Shown here: positions 36,531-44,886 of the stretch, piece after piece
Layout of the letters: each line of letters begins with the position of its first letter
Numbering within the stretch: the stretch's first letter is position 1
Assembly (NCBI GenBank): GCA_903906315.1
Contig: CAIVJW010000365.1
Location: 1-64,000 of the forward strand
DNA: 64,000 bases
Origin: an uncultured delta proteobacterium
GTDB taxonomy: Bacteria; Myxococcota_A; Polyangia; Polyangiales; Polyangiaceae
Reading direction: 5' to 3'
The notes under the pieces: generated by a model
Databases searched by the model: none
The model's input: the letters and a program-made list of their open reading frames with translations, nothing else
Told to the model about the DNA's origin: nothing
Program-made: the position numbers and the translations under genes

Positions 36531-37916
36531 ATGCTCCACGTCGAGCCGATCCCGTACGTCGATCCGCCCGCGGCCTTCGCGCCGCTCGCGGGCGATCCGT
36601 TCGCGGCGCTCCTCGACAGCGCGACGCCGGCCGGCGGGCGCGGGCGCACGAGCTACGTGGCGGTGGACCCGTACCGCACCCTCGTCGCGGGCGATCGCAC
36701 GTTCGTCGACGGCGAGCCCGTCGCGCTCGATCCGTTCACCGCGCTCGAGCGCGAGCTCGCCCGCCACCGCCTCGCGTCGGGCCTCGCGCCGGTGCCGTTC
36801 GCGACCGGCGCGATCGGCTTCTTCGGCTACGAGCTCGGCCGCCACCTCCTGCCGACGCCCGCGCCGCGGCCCGACGATCACGGCGTCCCCGACCTCGCGG
36901 TCGGCCTGTACGACGTGGTCGCCGCCTTCGACGTCGCCGCGCGGCGCGCGTGGATCCTGTCGAGCGGCCTCCCCGAGGTCGACCCTCGCGCCCGCGCCGA
37001 CCGCGCCCGCGCCCGCGCCGCCGGGCTCCGCGCGCGCCTCGGCCGCGCACCGATCGCCACCCCGTCGTGGCGCGCCGACGGGCGCTGGCACGCCGAGCTC
37101 TCCCCCGCCGACCACGCCGCCCGCGTCGTGCGCGCCCTCGACCACATCCGCGCCGGCGACGTCTATCAGGTCAACCTCACGCAGCGCTTCCGCGCCCGCG
37201 CCCCGGACGGCCTCGACGCGTTCGCGATCTATCTGCGCCTGCGCGCCGAGACCCCCGCGCCCTTCGCCGCGTTCCTGCGCGCGCCCGGCGGCGTCGCCGT
37301 GGCGAGCGCGTCGCCCGAGCGCTTCGTGTCGATCGACGCGCAAGGCCGCGTCGAGGCGCGCCCGATCAAGGGCACCCGCCCGCGCGCCGCGACCCCGGAG
37401 GCCGACCGCGCCGAGGCCGAAGCGCTCGCGGCGAGCGCGAAGGACCGCGCCGAGAACGTGATGATCGTCGACCTGCTCCGCAACGACCTCGGCCGCGCGT
37501 GCCGCCCCGGCAGCGTGCGCGTGCCCGTGATCTGCGGCCTCGAGACCTTCCCTCGCGTGCACCACCTCGTCTCGGTCGTCCGGGGCCAGCTCCGCGCGGG
37601 CCTCGGCCCCGTCGACCTGCTGCGCGCCGCGTTCCCCGGCGGATCGATCACGGGCGCGCCCAAGGAGCGGGCCGTCGCCCTGCTCCGCGACCTCGAGGCC
37701 TCGCGCCGCGGCCCCTACTGCGGGTCGATCGCGTGGATCGGCCTCGACGGCGCGATGGACGCGAGCATCGTCATCCGCACGCTGGTCCTCGCGGGGCGCG
37801 AGGTCGTCGCCCAGGCGGGCGGCGGCATCGTCGCGGACTCCGACCCGGGCGCGGAGTACGAGGAGGCGCTGGTCAAGGTGCGCCCGCTGCTCGCCACGCT
37901 GGGGACGCTGTCGTGA
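36531..37916 (+). CDS. pabB: aminodeoxychorismate synthase component I
   Basis: Chorismate-using enzyme of the TrpE/PabB family, 461 aa. With a glutamine amidotransferase it makes 4-amino-4-deoxychorismate for folate. Family motifs are present: PIKGTRPR, ENVMIVDLLRNDLGR and PGGSITGAPKERAV, where the lysine of PIKGT and the GAPK loop mark PabB rather than anthranilate synthase. FFGYELGRHLLP is also typical. The ATG at 36531 matches the usual start; a TTG at 36489 would only add an odd leader. The gene overlaps pabC by four bases (GTGA), so the pathway's two consecutive steps are coupled. The amidotransferase partner PabA is not nearby. Confidence 0.9.
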   Translation: MLHVEPIPYVDPPAAFAPLAGDPFAALLDSATPAGGRGRTSYVAVDPYRTLVAGDRTFVDGEPVALDPFTALERELARHRLASGLAPVPFATGAIGFFGYELGRHLLPTPAPRPDDHGVPDLAVGLYDVVAAFDVAARRAWILSSGLPEVDPRARADRARARAAGLRARLGRAPIATPSWRADGRWHAELSPADHAARVVRALDHIRAGDVYQVNLTQRFRARAPDGLDAFAIYLRLRAETPAPFAAFLRAPGGVAVASASPERFVSIDAQGRVEARPIKGTRPRAATPEADRAEAEALAASAKDRAENVMIVDLLRNDLGRACRPGSVRVPVICGLETFPRVHHLVSVVRGQLRAGLGPVDLLRAAFPGGSITGAPKERAVALLRDLEASRRGPYCGSIAWIGLDGAMDASIVIRTLVLAGREVVAQAGGGIVADSDPGAEYEEALVKVRPLLATLGTLS

Positions 37917-38731
37917 CGGCGCCGGTCGTCTGGCTGGGGGGCGGCCTCGTCGCGGCGGACGAGGCGCGCCTCGACCCGACCGATCGCGGCCTCACCCTCG
38001 GCGACGGGCTCTACGAGACGCTGCGCGCCCGCGCCGGCCGGCCCGAGCGCGCGGCGGCTCACTTCGCGCGCCTCGCCCGGGGCGCGGCGGTGCTCGGGAT
38101 CCCGCTCCCGGTCGACGAGGGCGCGCTCGTCGCCGCCCTCGTGGCGACGCTCGCCGCGAACGGCCTCGTCGACGGGGCGCTGCGCGTGACGCTGACGCGC
38201 GGCCCCGGCCCGCGCGGGATCGAGCCCCCCGGCTCGCCGCGGCCCACGCTCCTCGTCACGGCGTCGCCGATCGCGCCGCAGGCCGCGCCCGCGCGCGTCG
38301 TCGTGGCCGCTTGCACCCGGCGCAACGAGCGCTCGCCGGTCAGCCGCGTGAAGGCGATCGGCGCCCTCGACGCCGTCCTCGCCCGCCGCGAGGCGCTCGA
38401 CCGCGGGGCCGACGACGCGATCCTGCTCGGCGTCGGCGGGCAGGTCGCCGAGGCGACCGTCGCGAACGTGTTCGCCTGCCTCGACGGCGCCCTCGTCACG
38501 CCGCCGGTCGAGGACGGGGCGCTCCCGGGCGTCGCCCGCGCCGCGATTCTCGACCTCGGTGCCGCCACCGAGGCGCGCCTCTCGCCCGAGGACCTCGCCG
38601 GGGCGAGCGAGGTCTTCCTTTCGAACAGCCTCGGCCTGCGCGCCGTCGCGTCGATCGACGGCCGCCCCGTCGGGCGCGGCGTCGAAGGCCCGATCGTGCG
38701 GGCGATCCGCGCCCGCCTGTTCCCTCCGTGA
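37913..38731 (+). CDS. pabC: aminodeoxychorismate lyase
   Basis: PLP-dependent fold-type IV enzyme of 272 aa that releases pyruvate from 4-amino-4-deoxychorismate to give p-aminobenzoate. The GLTLGDGLYETLRAR segment is the usual start of the fold. The lysine in SRVKAIGALDAVLARR is the expected PLP attachment site, and the cofactor-binding loop VAEATVANVFACL follows. It could instead be a D-amino-acid or branched-chain aminotransferase of the same fold, but the immediate overlap with pabB makes lyase the best call. The start GTG overlaps the pabB stop. Confidence 0.87.
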   Translation: MTAPVVWLGGGLVAADEARLDPTDRGLTLGDGLYETLRARAGRPERAAAHFARLARGAAVLGIPLPVDEGALVAALVATLAANGLVDGALRVTLTRGPGPRGIEPPGSPRPTLLVTASPIAPQAAPARVVVAACTRRNERSPVSRVKAIGALDAVLARREALDRGADDAILLGVGGQVAEATVANVFACLDGALVTPPVEDGALPGVARAAILDLGAATEARLSPEDLAGASEVFLSNSLGLRAVASIDGRPVGRGVEGPIVRAIRARLFPP

Positions 38732-38732
38732 C

Positions 38733-38762
38733 CCGGCACCGCGACGTGCGTTCAGGTGCCGG
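38733..38762. terminator. hairpin after pabC
   Basis: CCGGCACC and GGTGCCGG form a perfect eight-base stem with a 14-base loop, one base after the pabC stop. It is a likely terminator for the pabB-pabC operon and separates it from the FHA-GGDEF gene. Confidence 0.45.
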
Positions 38763-38798
38763 AACCTCGCAGGAACAGGATCGCCCTCGCCCGGGCGG

Positions 38799-39740
38799 GT
38801 GATATCGTCGCTGTCGTTGAGCAAGTCGTTCCCGCCGCACGATTACTCCGAAGAGCGCACCGCCGTGCTCCAGGTCGCCGACCTGCTGGCGGGCGTGACC
38901 GAGGCGCAGCGGGACTGCCACGTCCTCGTCCAGGTGAAGGGCGGATCGCTCGGGCAGGTCCTCGGCCTGACGGGCGCCGACGTCGTGTTCGGCCGCGTCC
39001 GCGGCGTCGACGTCTTCGTGCCCGATCCCGGCGTGAGCCGCCGCCACGTGCGCGTCTACTTCGAGAGCGATCGCTACTGGGTCGAGGACCTCGGCTCGGC
39101 GAACGGCACGTTCGTCCAGGGCGAGCGCGTCACGCGCAAGCGCCTCGAGGACGGCGACGTCATGCAGATCGCGTCGGGCGTCGCCTACCGCTACTCGATG
39201 ACCGACGCCGACCAGGTCGCCGTCCTCACGCACCTCTACGACGCGAGCGTGCGCGACGCGCTGACGGGCGCGTACAACCGCGACTACTTCGACACGCGCC
39301 TCGCGTCCGAGCTCGCGTACGCCAAGCGCCACACCGCCGAGCTGAGCCTGATCATGCTCGACATCGACCACTTCAAGCGCGTCAACGACACCTGGGGCCA
39401 CCTCGCCGGCGACGCCGTCCTCGTGCGCATGGCCGGCGCCGTCCGCGGGGGGCTGCGGCTCGAGGACGTCTTCTGTCGCTATGGCGGCGAGGAGTTCGCG
39501 GTCATCCTGCGCACCACCGACCTGCCCGGCGCGGCGCTCGTCGCCGACCGAATCCGCACCTCGGTGGAGGCGCTCGTGACCGAGCACGACGGGGCGACCA
39601 TCCGCGTCACGCTCAGCGCGGGCTGCGCGTCGCTCTCGGAGTGCGTCGGCGACGCCCCCGACCAGCTCGTCGCGCTCGCCGATCGGCGCCTCTACGGGGC
39701 GAAGCACGGCGGCCGCAACCGGGTCGTCGGGTCGGGATAG
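38799..39740 (+). CDS. FHA-GGDEF diguanylate cyclase
   Basis: 313 aa. Residues 48-125 form an FHA domain (VFGRVRGVDVFVPDPGVSRR and GSANGTFVQGERV), which binds phosphothreonine peptides. Residues about 140-310 form a GGDEF domain with the active-site motif GGEEF at 229-233, so it should make cyclic di-GMP. An RLED motif at 220-223 is at the proper distance to be the inhibitory I-site. The protein thus couples Ser/Thr kinase signalling to cyclic di-GMP. The start is uncertain: a GTG at 38799 or a TTG at 38817 are both in frame and neither has a strong ribosome site. Confidence 0.88.
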   Translation: MISSLSLSKSFPPHDYSEERTAVLQVADLLAGVTEAQRDCHVLVQVKGGSLGQVLGLTGADVVFGRVRGVDVFVPDPGVSRRHVRVYFESDRYWVEDLGSANGTFVQGERVTRKRLEDGDVMQIASGVAYRYSMTDADQVAVLTHLYDASVRDALTGAYNRDYFDTRLASELAYAKRHTAELSLIMLDIDHFKRVNDTWGHLAGDAVLVRMAGAVRGGLRLEDVFCRYGGEEFAVILRTTDLPGAALVADRIRTSVEALVTEHDGATIRVTLSAGCASLSECVGDAPDQLVALADRRLYGAKHGGRNRVVGSG

Positions 39741-39999
39741 CCGCCGCGCGCCTCCCTACCGGCGCCACCGCCCCCCGGGGGCCCGCGTTCCGTCCGACGG
39801 GGATCGCGGCGCGATGGTCTTGACAGCGCCGACGCGCGACGAAACTTAGGGCCCCTGAGAGCCGACTCCCCTCGAGTCCGGCCCCGGAATGACCGACCGA
39901 CCGGTGAGGCCGAGCTGCCTCCCCGACTCGTCGCCCGACTGCCGCGCCCGGGCTCTTGGCGCGCGCGGCCTCTCGCCCGGTGTCCGTGGAGGAACTGCC

Positions 40000-40452
40000 A
40001 TGCTGACGCGATGGAACGAATTCGACCGCACGGTCTCCATGCTCGACGACCTGCACCGCCGGATGGACCGAGCTTTCTACGAGGAGGTGCCGCGCGTCGC
40101 CCGCGCGTCCGACGAGGTCTACGGCCGCGGCTATCCGCGCATGAACGTGCACGACACCGGCGCGACGCTCGTCGTGCGCGTCGAGGTGCCCGGGCTCTCG
40201 GACAAGGACGTTACGCTGTCGCTCAATCAGGACGTGCTCACGCTGGCCGGCAAGCGCGGCGCCGACGCCCCGAAGGGCTACTCCGTCCACCGCCAGGAAC
40301 GCGCCGCGCTCCAGTTCTCGCGCAGCGTGGCGCTGCCCTGCAAGGTCGACCCGGAGAAGGCCACGGCGGCCATGAAGAATGGCGTGCTCACGGTCACGCT
40401 GGGGAAGGTCGCCGAGGCGCAGCCTCGTCGCATCGCGGTGCGGGCGCAGTGA
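40000..40452 (+). CDS. small heat-shock protein, Hsp20 family
   Basis: 150-aa Hsp20 with an alpha-crystallin domain at about 44-140 (PRMNVHDTGATLVVRVEVPG, MKNGVLTVTLGK). These form large oligomers that hold unfolding proteins for refolding by Hsp70. The N-terminal arm (WNEFDRTVSMLDDLHRRMD) is typical. The ATG at 40000 is preceded by a good ribosome-binding site (GGAGGA, about 10 bases upstream), which decides against an earlier in-frame ATG at 39889. The 259-base region before it has a TTGACA hexamer at 39820, without a convincing partner. It is followed 14 bases later by a second Hsp20 gene. Confidence 0.92.
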   Translation: MLTRWNEFDRTVSMLDDLHRRMDRAFYEEVPRVARASDEVYGRGYPRMNVHDTGATLVVRVEVPGLSDKDVTLSLNQDVLTLAGKRGADAPKGYSVHRQERAALQFSRSVALPCKVDPEKATAAMKNGVLTVTLGKVAEAQPRRIAVRAQ

Positions 40453-40466
40453 TCAGGAGGACGGCC

Positions 40467-40853
40467 ATGAACGAAGAGACCACCATGCAGAAGCGCTTTC
40501 CCGAGACTCCCGAGGGCATCGAGCAGCGCCCCGCCGTCGCCCCCCCGGTCGACATCTACGAGAACGCCGACGAGCTCCTCGTGATCGCCGACCTGCCCGG
40601 GGTCGCCAAGGACGATCTCAAGGTCCAGCTCGAGAAGAACCAGCTGCGCATCGAGGGCCGGCGCACCGACGTCAGCGACGGAGAGGGCCTGTCGGTCGAG
40701 TACCGCGCGTTCGACTTCCGCCGGACGTTCGCGGTGTCCCATGGCATCGACGCCGACCGCATCCACGCGGAGCTGAACCAGGGCGTGCTGCACCTGCACC
40801 TGCCCAAGGCCGCGGCCGCCAAACCGCGCCAGATCGCCGTGAAATCGGGCTGA
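40467..40853 (+). CDS. small heat-shock protein, Hsp20 family
   Basis: Second Hsp20, 128 aa. The alpha-crystallin domain covers about 25-125 (PPVDIYENADELLVIADLPG, LNQGVLHLHLPK). The N-terminal arm is short and the C-terminal tail is basic. It is not a simple copy of the first gene: identity is low outside the crystallin core. An AGGAGG ribosome site ends seven bases before the ATG at 40467. The two products could co-assemble, as paired Hsp20s do in several bacteria. No CIRCE element is seen. Confidence 0.92.
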   Translation: MNEETTMQKRFPETPEGIEQRPAVAPPVDIYENADELLVIADLPGVAKDDLKVQLEKNQLRIEGRRTDVSDGEGLSVEYRAFDFRRTFAVSHGIDADRIHAELNQGVLHLHLPKAAAAKPRQIAVKSG

Positions 40854-40862
40854 TCCTGCGGT

Positions 40863-40885
40863 CCCGGCGCGCCCTCCGCGCCGGG
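40863..40885. terminator. hairpin after the Hsp20 pair
   Basis: CCCGGCGCG and CGCGCCGGG form a perfect nine-base stem with a five-base loop, ten bases after the second hsp20 stop and before the opposing lipoprotein gene. It suits a bidirectional terminator, although no T-run follows. Confidence 0.5.
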
Positions 40886-40927
40886 GCGACGGCCTCGCGC
40901 GCCGCGCGATCGCCCGCCGCGAGCAGG

Positions 40928-41647
40928 TCAGTTCGTGTGGCCCTGGACCTCGAGCTGCCAGGTCGATCCAGGGCCGCAGTCGGCGCCCGACACGTAGCGG
41001 ACCTCGAACACGAACCACTGGCTGTTGTCGGAGATCGCGGCGTCGTTCCACGTCTGCGAGTACGCCTCGGGCACGCCGCTCGCGTGGATGGCCGCGGCGC
41101 CGCACTCGATCCCGTCGCCGCTGCCCGGATAGACGTAGAGGTCGTACTTCACGCCCGGCGGCGACTTCAGCGTCGCGGTGAAGCTCAGGTCGGGGTAGCT
41201 GATGACCGAGCTCACCGCCTCCTTGACGTAGATCCGGTACCACTTCGACCCGACGCCGTGCTCGAGGCGCGTGTCGCTACCCTGATCGCCGTCGACCCCG
41301 GGAAGCTCCTCGGCCGACGCGCATGCGTTGGGAGGGGCGAAGTCGCACGGCGGGTCGCCGCCCCCGGATCCGCCCGCTCCGCCCGCGCCTCCGCTGCCGC
41401 CCGCGCCGGTGTCGGTCGTGGTCGTGGGGTCGGTCGTCGTGGGGTCGGTCGTGGTCGTCGTGTCGGTCGTCGTCGACGCGGAGGTGGACGAGGTGGTCGC
41501 GTCGCCTCCCGCGCCGTCGTATCCGCCCTCGCCCTCGACGGCCTGGAAGCCCGGGTCGACCGCGTCGCCCTGCGCGCACGCCGCCAGCGCCGTTGCCAAG
41601 ACGACCAGAAGTCGCAGAGCGAACCCGACACCCCTCATGCGGGCCAT
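40928..41647 (-). CDS. Thr/Gly-rich lipoprotein
   Basis: 239 aa. The signal peptide ends in a lipobox (LAAC, cysteine at about 24), so the protein is probably anchored in the outer membrane or on the surface. A linker at about 50-100 is made almost only of Thr, Asp, Pro, Ser and Gly (TTTDTTTTTDPTTTDP), followed by a Gly/Ala run. The globular part after about 105 has four cysteines that could form two disulfides and a beta-rich pattern (SVISYPDLSFTATLKSPPG, KYDLYVYPGSG). No enzymatic motif is visible. Linkers of this kind are frequent in Polyangia lipoproteins. It converges on the Hsp20 pair and lies next to the type VI spike island. Confidence 0.7.
   Translation of the reverse strand: MARMRGVGFALRLLVVLATALAACAQGDAVDPGFQAVEGEGGYDGAGGDATTSSTSASTTTDTTTTTDPTTTDPTTTTDTGAGGSGGAGGAGGSGGGDPPCDFAPPNACASAEELPGVDGDQGSDTRLEHGVGSKWYRIYVKEAVSSVISYPDLSFTATLKSPPGVKYDLYVYPGSGDGIECGAAAIHASGVPEAYSQTWNDAAISDNSQWFVFEVRYVSGADCGPGSTWQLEVQGHTN
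41410..41476. repeat. simple tandem repeat encoding the Thr/Asp/Pro linker
   Basis: Short units such as GTCGTGGGGTCGGTC recur in tandem within the lipoprotein gene, giving the TTTD/P residues. The repeat is coding, not CRISPR-like, and could vary in length between strains through slippage. Confidence 0.6.
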
Positions 41648-41689
41648 CCTATCGGCTGCCCCAAGGGCGCGCCAAGGGGCGCCCCGGCG

Positions 41690-42886
41690 TCAGCGGAAGC
41701 TCACCGCGAGCTCGCAGCTCGCGAGGAAGTCCTGGTCGACGCGCGCGAGCAGGGGCACCGCGGCGCACCACGTCAGCACGACGCGCCCCGCCGCAGGGTC
41801 GATCCGCACCGTCTGCAGCACGGCCGGCGGCGTGAACGCCTTCACGTTCGGCGGGCGAATCGTGATGCGAGGCACCTCGCCCGGCAGCGCGAAGCGGAGG
41901 TCGGCGACGCGGGGGTGCAGGTTCGACAGGATGCAGAGCTCGTCGCCCCGCAGCCGCTCGCGCGACAGGCCTGCCGCCGCGCCCTGGAGCCCCCGCGGGT
42001 GCAGCTGGCCGCGACCGAGCTCGGCGACGTCCGGGAGGTCGTCGCCGTCGCCGAGCGCGACCTCGCGCACCGGCCGGGTCGGGGCGTCGTGCGCGAGGAG
42101 GGGCCCGACCGTCCGGACGAAGCGCGGGAACCAGGCGTGGTGCTGCCAGCCCAGGCCTGCGGCGATCGGCGCGTCGAGCCACGCCGCGGGGCGCGGCACG
42201 AAGAAGCGATCCGGCGTCAGCGGGTCGCTCGGGTCCTCCACGATCGGCAGCCGAGCGCCGTCGGCGCGCCTCCGATCGACGTCGAGGAAGTACGCGCGTC
42301 CGGCCGAGTTGCGCGGGTAGGCGAACAGCCCGAGCGGCCGGCCGAGGAACCGGATCTCGTCGGCGGTCGGCGGCGCGACCGTGAAATGGGCGTGCTCGTC
42401 GTAGCCGCCGTACGCGACGTCCCAGCCGATCGGCGTCTCGGTGAACGCCTCCGCCGACGAGAAGCGCACCGTGCCGTCGCCGCGCACCTCGGCCACGCGC
42501 TCGCCCGAGACGCGCAGCCGGCGGACGTTCGCGCCCAGCGCGACCGCCACATGCAGCTCGCGCGTCCGATCGCGCGAGAACGCGGTCGCCGCGAGGACGA
42601 CGTCGGTGGCCACCTTCGGCGCGACGAGGTCCGTGTCGTCGATCAGCAGCGCGTAGGCGTCGTGATCGTCGATGCCGAGGTCGGGGTCGTCGACGATCGC
42701 GGCCTGATCGTCGGCGAGCGAGACCCGCCCGTCGTCGTCGATCGCGTAGGTGCGCTTGACGATCCCGGCGAGCAGCCTCCGGCCCGTCGCCGGGTCGCGC
42801 ACGGCCGCGACCGTCTCGGCGCCGATCGGGGAGGCCTCGCCGTCGTCGTCCTCGCCCGCGTCGTCTGCGTCCTGGTCGTCGATCAC
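41690..42886 (-). CDS. DUF2169-family protein, type VI secretion associated
   Basis: 398 aa. The family match is from the pattern TPIGWDVAYGGYDEHAHFTV and GLFAYPRNSAGRAYF, characteristic of DUF2169 proteins found beside vgrG genes. Members are thought to help load VgrG spikes with cargo; the mechanism is not settled. The first 20 residues are very acidic. The protein shares little visible identity with the second DUF2169 protein in the locus, so it is probably a separate adaptor. Start GTG at 42886. It follows the cargo candidate gene by seven bases. Confidence 0.72.
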   Translation of the reverse strand: MIDDQDADDAGEDDDGEASPIGAETVAAVRDPATGRRLLAGIVKRTYAIDDDGRVSLADDQAAIVDDPDLGIDDHDAYALLIDDTDLVAPKVATDVVLAATAFSRDRTRELHVAVALGANVRRLRVSGERVAEVRGDGTVRFSSAEAFTETPIGWDVAYGGYDEHAHFTVAPPTADEIRFLGRPLGLFAYPRNSAGRAYFLDVDRRRADGARLPIVEDPSDPLTPDRFFVPRPAAWLDAPIAAGLGWQHHAWFPRFVRTVGPLLAHDAPTRPVREVALGDGDDLPDVAELGRGQLHPRGLQGAAAGLSRERLRGDELCILSNLHPRVADLRFALPGEVPRITIRPPNVKAFTPPAVLQTVRIDPAAGRVVLTWCAAVPLLARVDQDFLASCELAVSFR

Positions 42887-42893
42887 CGCGCCC

Positions 42894-43820
42894 TCACCCG
42901 CCGATCGCCTGGATGATGCCGTGAACCCCGCCGTAGAGCGGCACGTTCTTGTCGGCGATCGCGCCGACCCCGGGCCACCCCTTGAACGGCTGCGACGCGC
43001 CCGCCTCCGGGTTGCCGACGCTCTGGGGCAGCATGCTCGTAGGGTCGAAGCCCGCGGCCGACAGGCCCGTCTTGACCAGGCTCTTCGCCTCGAGCCCGGC
43101 GCGCTTGAGGAGCTCGCCCGTGATGCGGCGACCCACCGACTTGGAGAGGCCCGCCGCGCCGCGCTGGGTCAGCGTGGACGAGTACTTGTCGGTGAACCTC
43201 GATCCGAGCTTCTTGGCGAGCTGGTAGCCCTTGCCCTTGCGGGTCAACCTCACCGCGAGCTTGTTGCTCGGGGTCCATGCTTTGCCGATCTTCTTGAACG
43301 CCTTGTCGAACAGCTGGTCGACGGCGGCGTCGACCACCGCGCGCAGCGCCCCGAAGAGGAAGTCCGAGGGGGAGGGCGTCGTCTTCACGGTGCCGAACTG
43401 GAGCGTGAGGTTGCTCGGCACCTTGCAGGGGTCCCAGCAGTCGAGCGTCACGGTGACGGCCTCGTAGACCGTGCACGTCGAGACCTCGTCGCAGATGAGG
43501 ACGGTGCCGCGCGGCAGCCAGCAGGCGTGCGACCCGAAGAGCAGATCGAGCGGCCAGAAGGCGTTGAGCGGCACCCAGGAAAGGTGCGGCCAGAGCAGCA
43601 GCGGCTCGTGGCCGTCGACGACCGAGCTCACGCCGTTGATCTTCACCGACGGCTTCTGGTTCGGCCCCATGAAGAAGGGGTGCGCGCACACGACCTCCCA
43701 GAACGGGAACTCGGCGATGGGCACCCCGGCGACGCAGGGCGGGACCGCCACCTGCAGGCCCTTGTGGAAGTCGAGGCCGACGGCCAGAAACCCGAGGATG
43801 TTGTGGAAGTTGCTCGCCAT
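42894..43820 (-). CDS. putative type VI spike cargo or PAAR-like protein
   Basis: 308 aa, no family recognised with confidence. The N-terminal 150 residues are beta-rich and hydrophobic with several cysteines. The segment KPSVKINGVSSVVDGHEPLL (57-76) has the cadence of a PAAR-like spike tip (SVxINGxP). Residues about 165-240 are strongly basic (RLTRKGKGYQLAKKLGSRF), as in some nucleic-acid-targeting or membrane-targeting toxins. No catalytic motif is visible and no immunity gene is apparent downstream. It lies between the two DUF2169 genes and within four bases of one of them. Its function is inferred from its neighbours. Confidence 0.45.
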   Translation of the reverse strand: MASNFHNILGFLAVGLDFHKGLQVAVPPCVAGVPIAEFPFWEVVCAHPFFMGPNQKPSVKINGVSSVVDGHEPLLLWPHLSWVPLNAFWPLDLLFGSHACWLPRGTVLICDEVSTCTVYEAVTVTLDCWDPCKVPSNLTLQFGTVKTTPSPSDFLFGALRAVVDAAVDQLFDKAFKKIGKAWTPSNKLAVRLTRKGKGYQLAKKLGSRFTDKYSSTLTQRGAAGLSKSVGRRITGELLKRAGLEAKSLVKTGLSAAGFDPTSMLPQSVGNPEAGASQPFKGWPGVGAIADKNVPLYGGVHGIIQAIGG

Positions 43821-43823
43821 GCG

Positions 43824-44870
43824 TCAGCCCTCCGCGGCCGCCGTGCTGGGGCTCGTCCGGGCGGCCCGCGCCACCATCGCGTCGAAGACCTCGGTCGCCC
43901 GCACCCGCGCGACGCGCCCCTCGAAGCGCACGAGCGGGTACGCGAAGAACGCGCGCCACACGATGCGCACGCGAGCCGTCTCCGCGTCGAGGTCGATCGC
44001 GTCGGTGTCGAGGCGGATGCGCGTCGCGCGCCCTCCCAGCGCGACCTCCACGTCGACCGGCGGCGCCGGCACGTCGAACGCGAACGTCTCGCCCCGGCGC
44101 CGCATCCCCTCGACGGCGACGCGCGTCCCGGCCGGGATCGCCGCGAACGTCGTCGCCGGCGCCGATCGCGTCATCGCGCGGCCGTGCTCCTGCCACGCCA
44201 CCTCGCCGTCGCGCACGATCGCGGCCGCGCGCAGGCCGCCATAGATGGGGTAGGGCGCGAAGCACACGGGCGCGGGCCGGTCGTCGAAGCGCGCCTGGAG
44301 GTGCGCCGGGTCCTCGAGCGAGGGCAGGGGTTGCTCCAGGGCGTCGTCGCGATCGGGGTAGAAGCCGACGCCGTCGGGGTTCTCGTTGCAGGCCTCGTCG
44401 TGCTCGGGCGCGATCGCCTCGCCGCCGCCCGCGAGCGGGACCACGCGGGTCGGTCGCCGCACGCCGCCGCCGAAGGCGTGCCTCCAGGCCATCTCGACGC
44501 GGTCGAAGGGCAGCGGCGCCGTCGGTCCGAGGGTGCCGCCTGCGCCCTCGCGCCACACGCGCGGGCCGAACGCCGCCACCGCGCGCTCCTCCGACCCCAC
44601 GCGCAGGCGCGCCGTGGCCTGCGAAGCCGCGCCCCCCGGCGCGTAGACGAACCCGGTGACGCACACGGACACTCCCATCTTGCTCGGGTTCGCGTCGCCG
44701 AGCAGCGGCATCGGGGGCATCCTCAGGAGCGGCTGCTGATCCTCGGCCACCTCGAGCCCGGCCTCGCCCACGTGGTACGTCGCCGCGACGAGCAGCAGAG
44801 TGACCATGCGGTCCTCCTCCGCGTTCGGCACGAGCGCGACCGGCAATGGCGTCGGGTTCACGAGCAGCAT
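43824..44870 (-). CDS. DUF2169-family protein, type VI secretion associated
   Basis: 348 aa. It begins LVNPTPLPVALVPNAEEDRM, and the MAWRHAFGGG and NENPDGVGFYPD segments are those of DUF2169 proteins. These sit with VgrG and PAAR-like genes in many Proteobacteria and Myxococcota and may act as spike adaptors. It is nearest to vgrG (16 bases), followed by the cargo candidate, which suggests the order spike, adaptor, cargo. The start is the ATG at 44870. Confidence 0.8.
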   Translation of the reverse strand: MLLVNPTPLPVALVPNAEEDRMVTLLLVAATYHVGEAGLEVAEDQQPLLRMPPMPLLGDANPSKMGVSVCVTGFVYAPGGAASQATARLRVGSEERAVAAFGPRVWREGAGGTLGPTAPLPFDRVEMAWRHAFGGGVRRPTRVVPLAGGGEAIAPEHDEACNENPDGVGFYPDRDDALEQPLPSLEDPAHLQARFDDRPAPVCFAPYPIYGGLRAAAIVRDGEVAWQEHGRAMTRSAPATTFAAIPAGTRVAVEGMRRRGETFAFDVPAPPVDVEVALGGRATRIRLDTDAIDLDAETARVRIVWRAFFAYPLVRFEGRVARVRATEVFDAMVARAARTSPSTAAAEG

Positions 44871-44886
44871 GGGAGTCGGCTGCGGG

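Noticed and set aside
39741-39999. A CIRCE element or sigma-32 promoter before the Hsp20 pair
   Set aside because: No TTAGCACTC inverted repeat and no CCCCAT-type -10 were found. A TTGACA at 39820 lacks a convincing -10 partner.
41690-44870. The two DUF2169 genes as a recent tandem duplication
   Set aside because: They share family motifs but little visible identity and differ in N-terminal composition, so an old divergence or separate acquisition is more likely.
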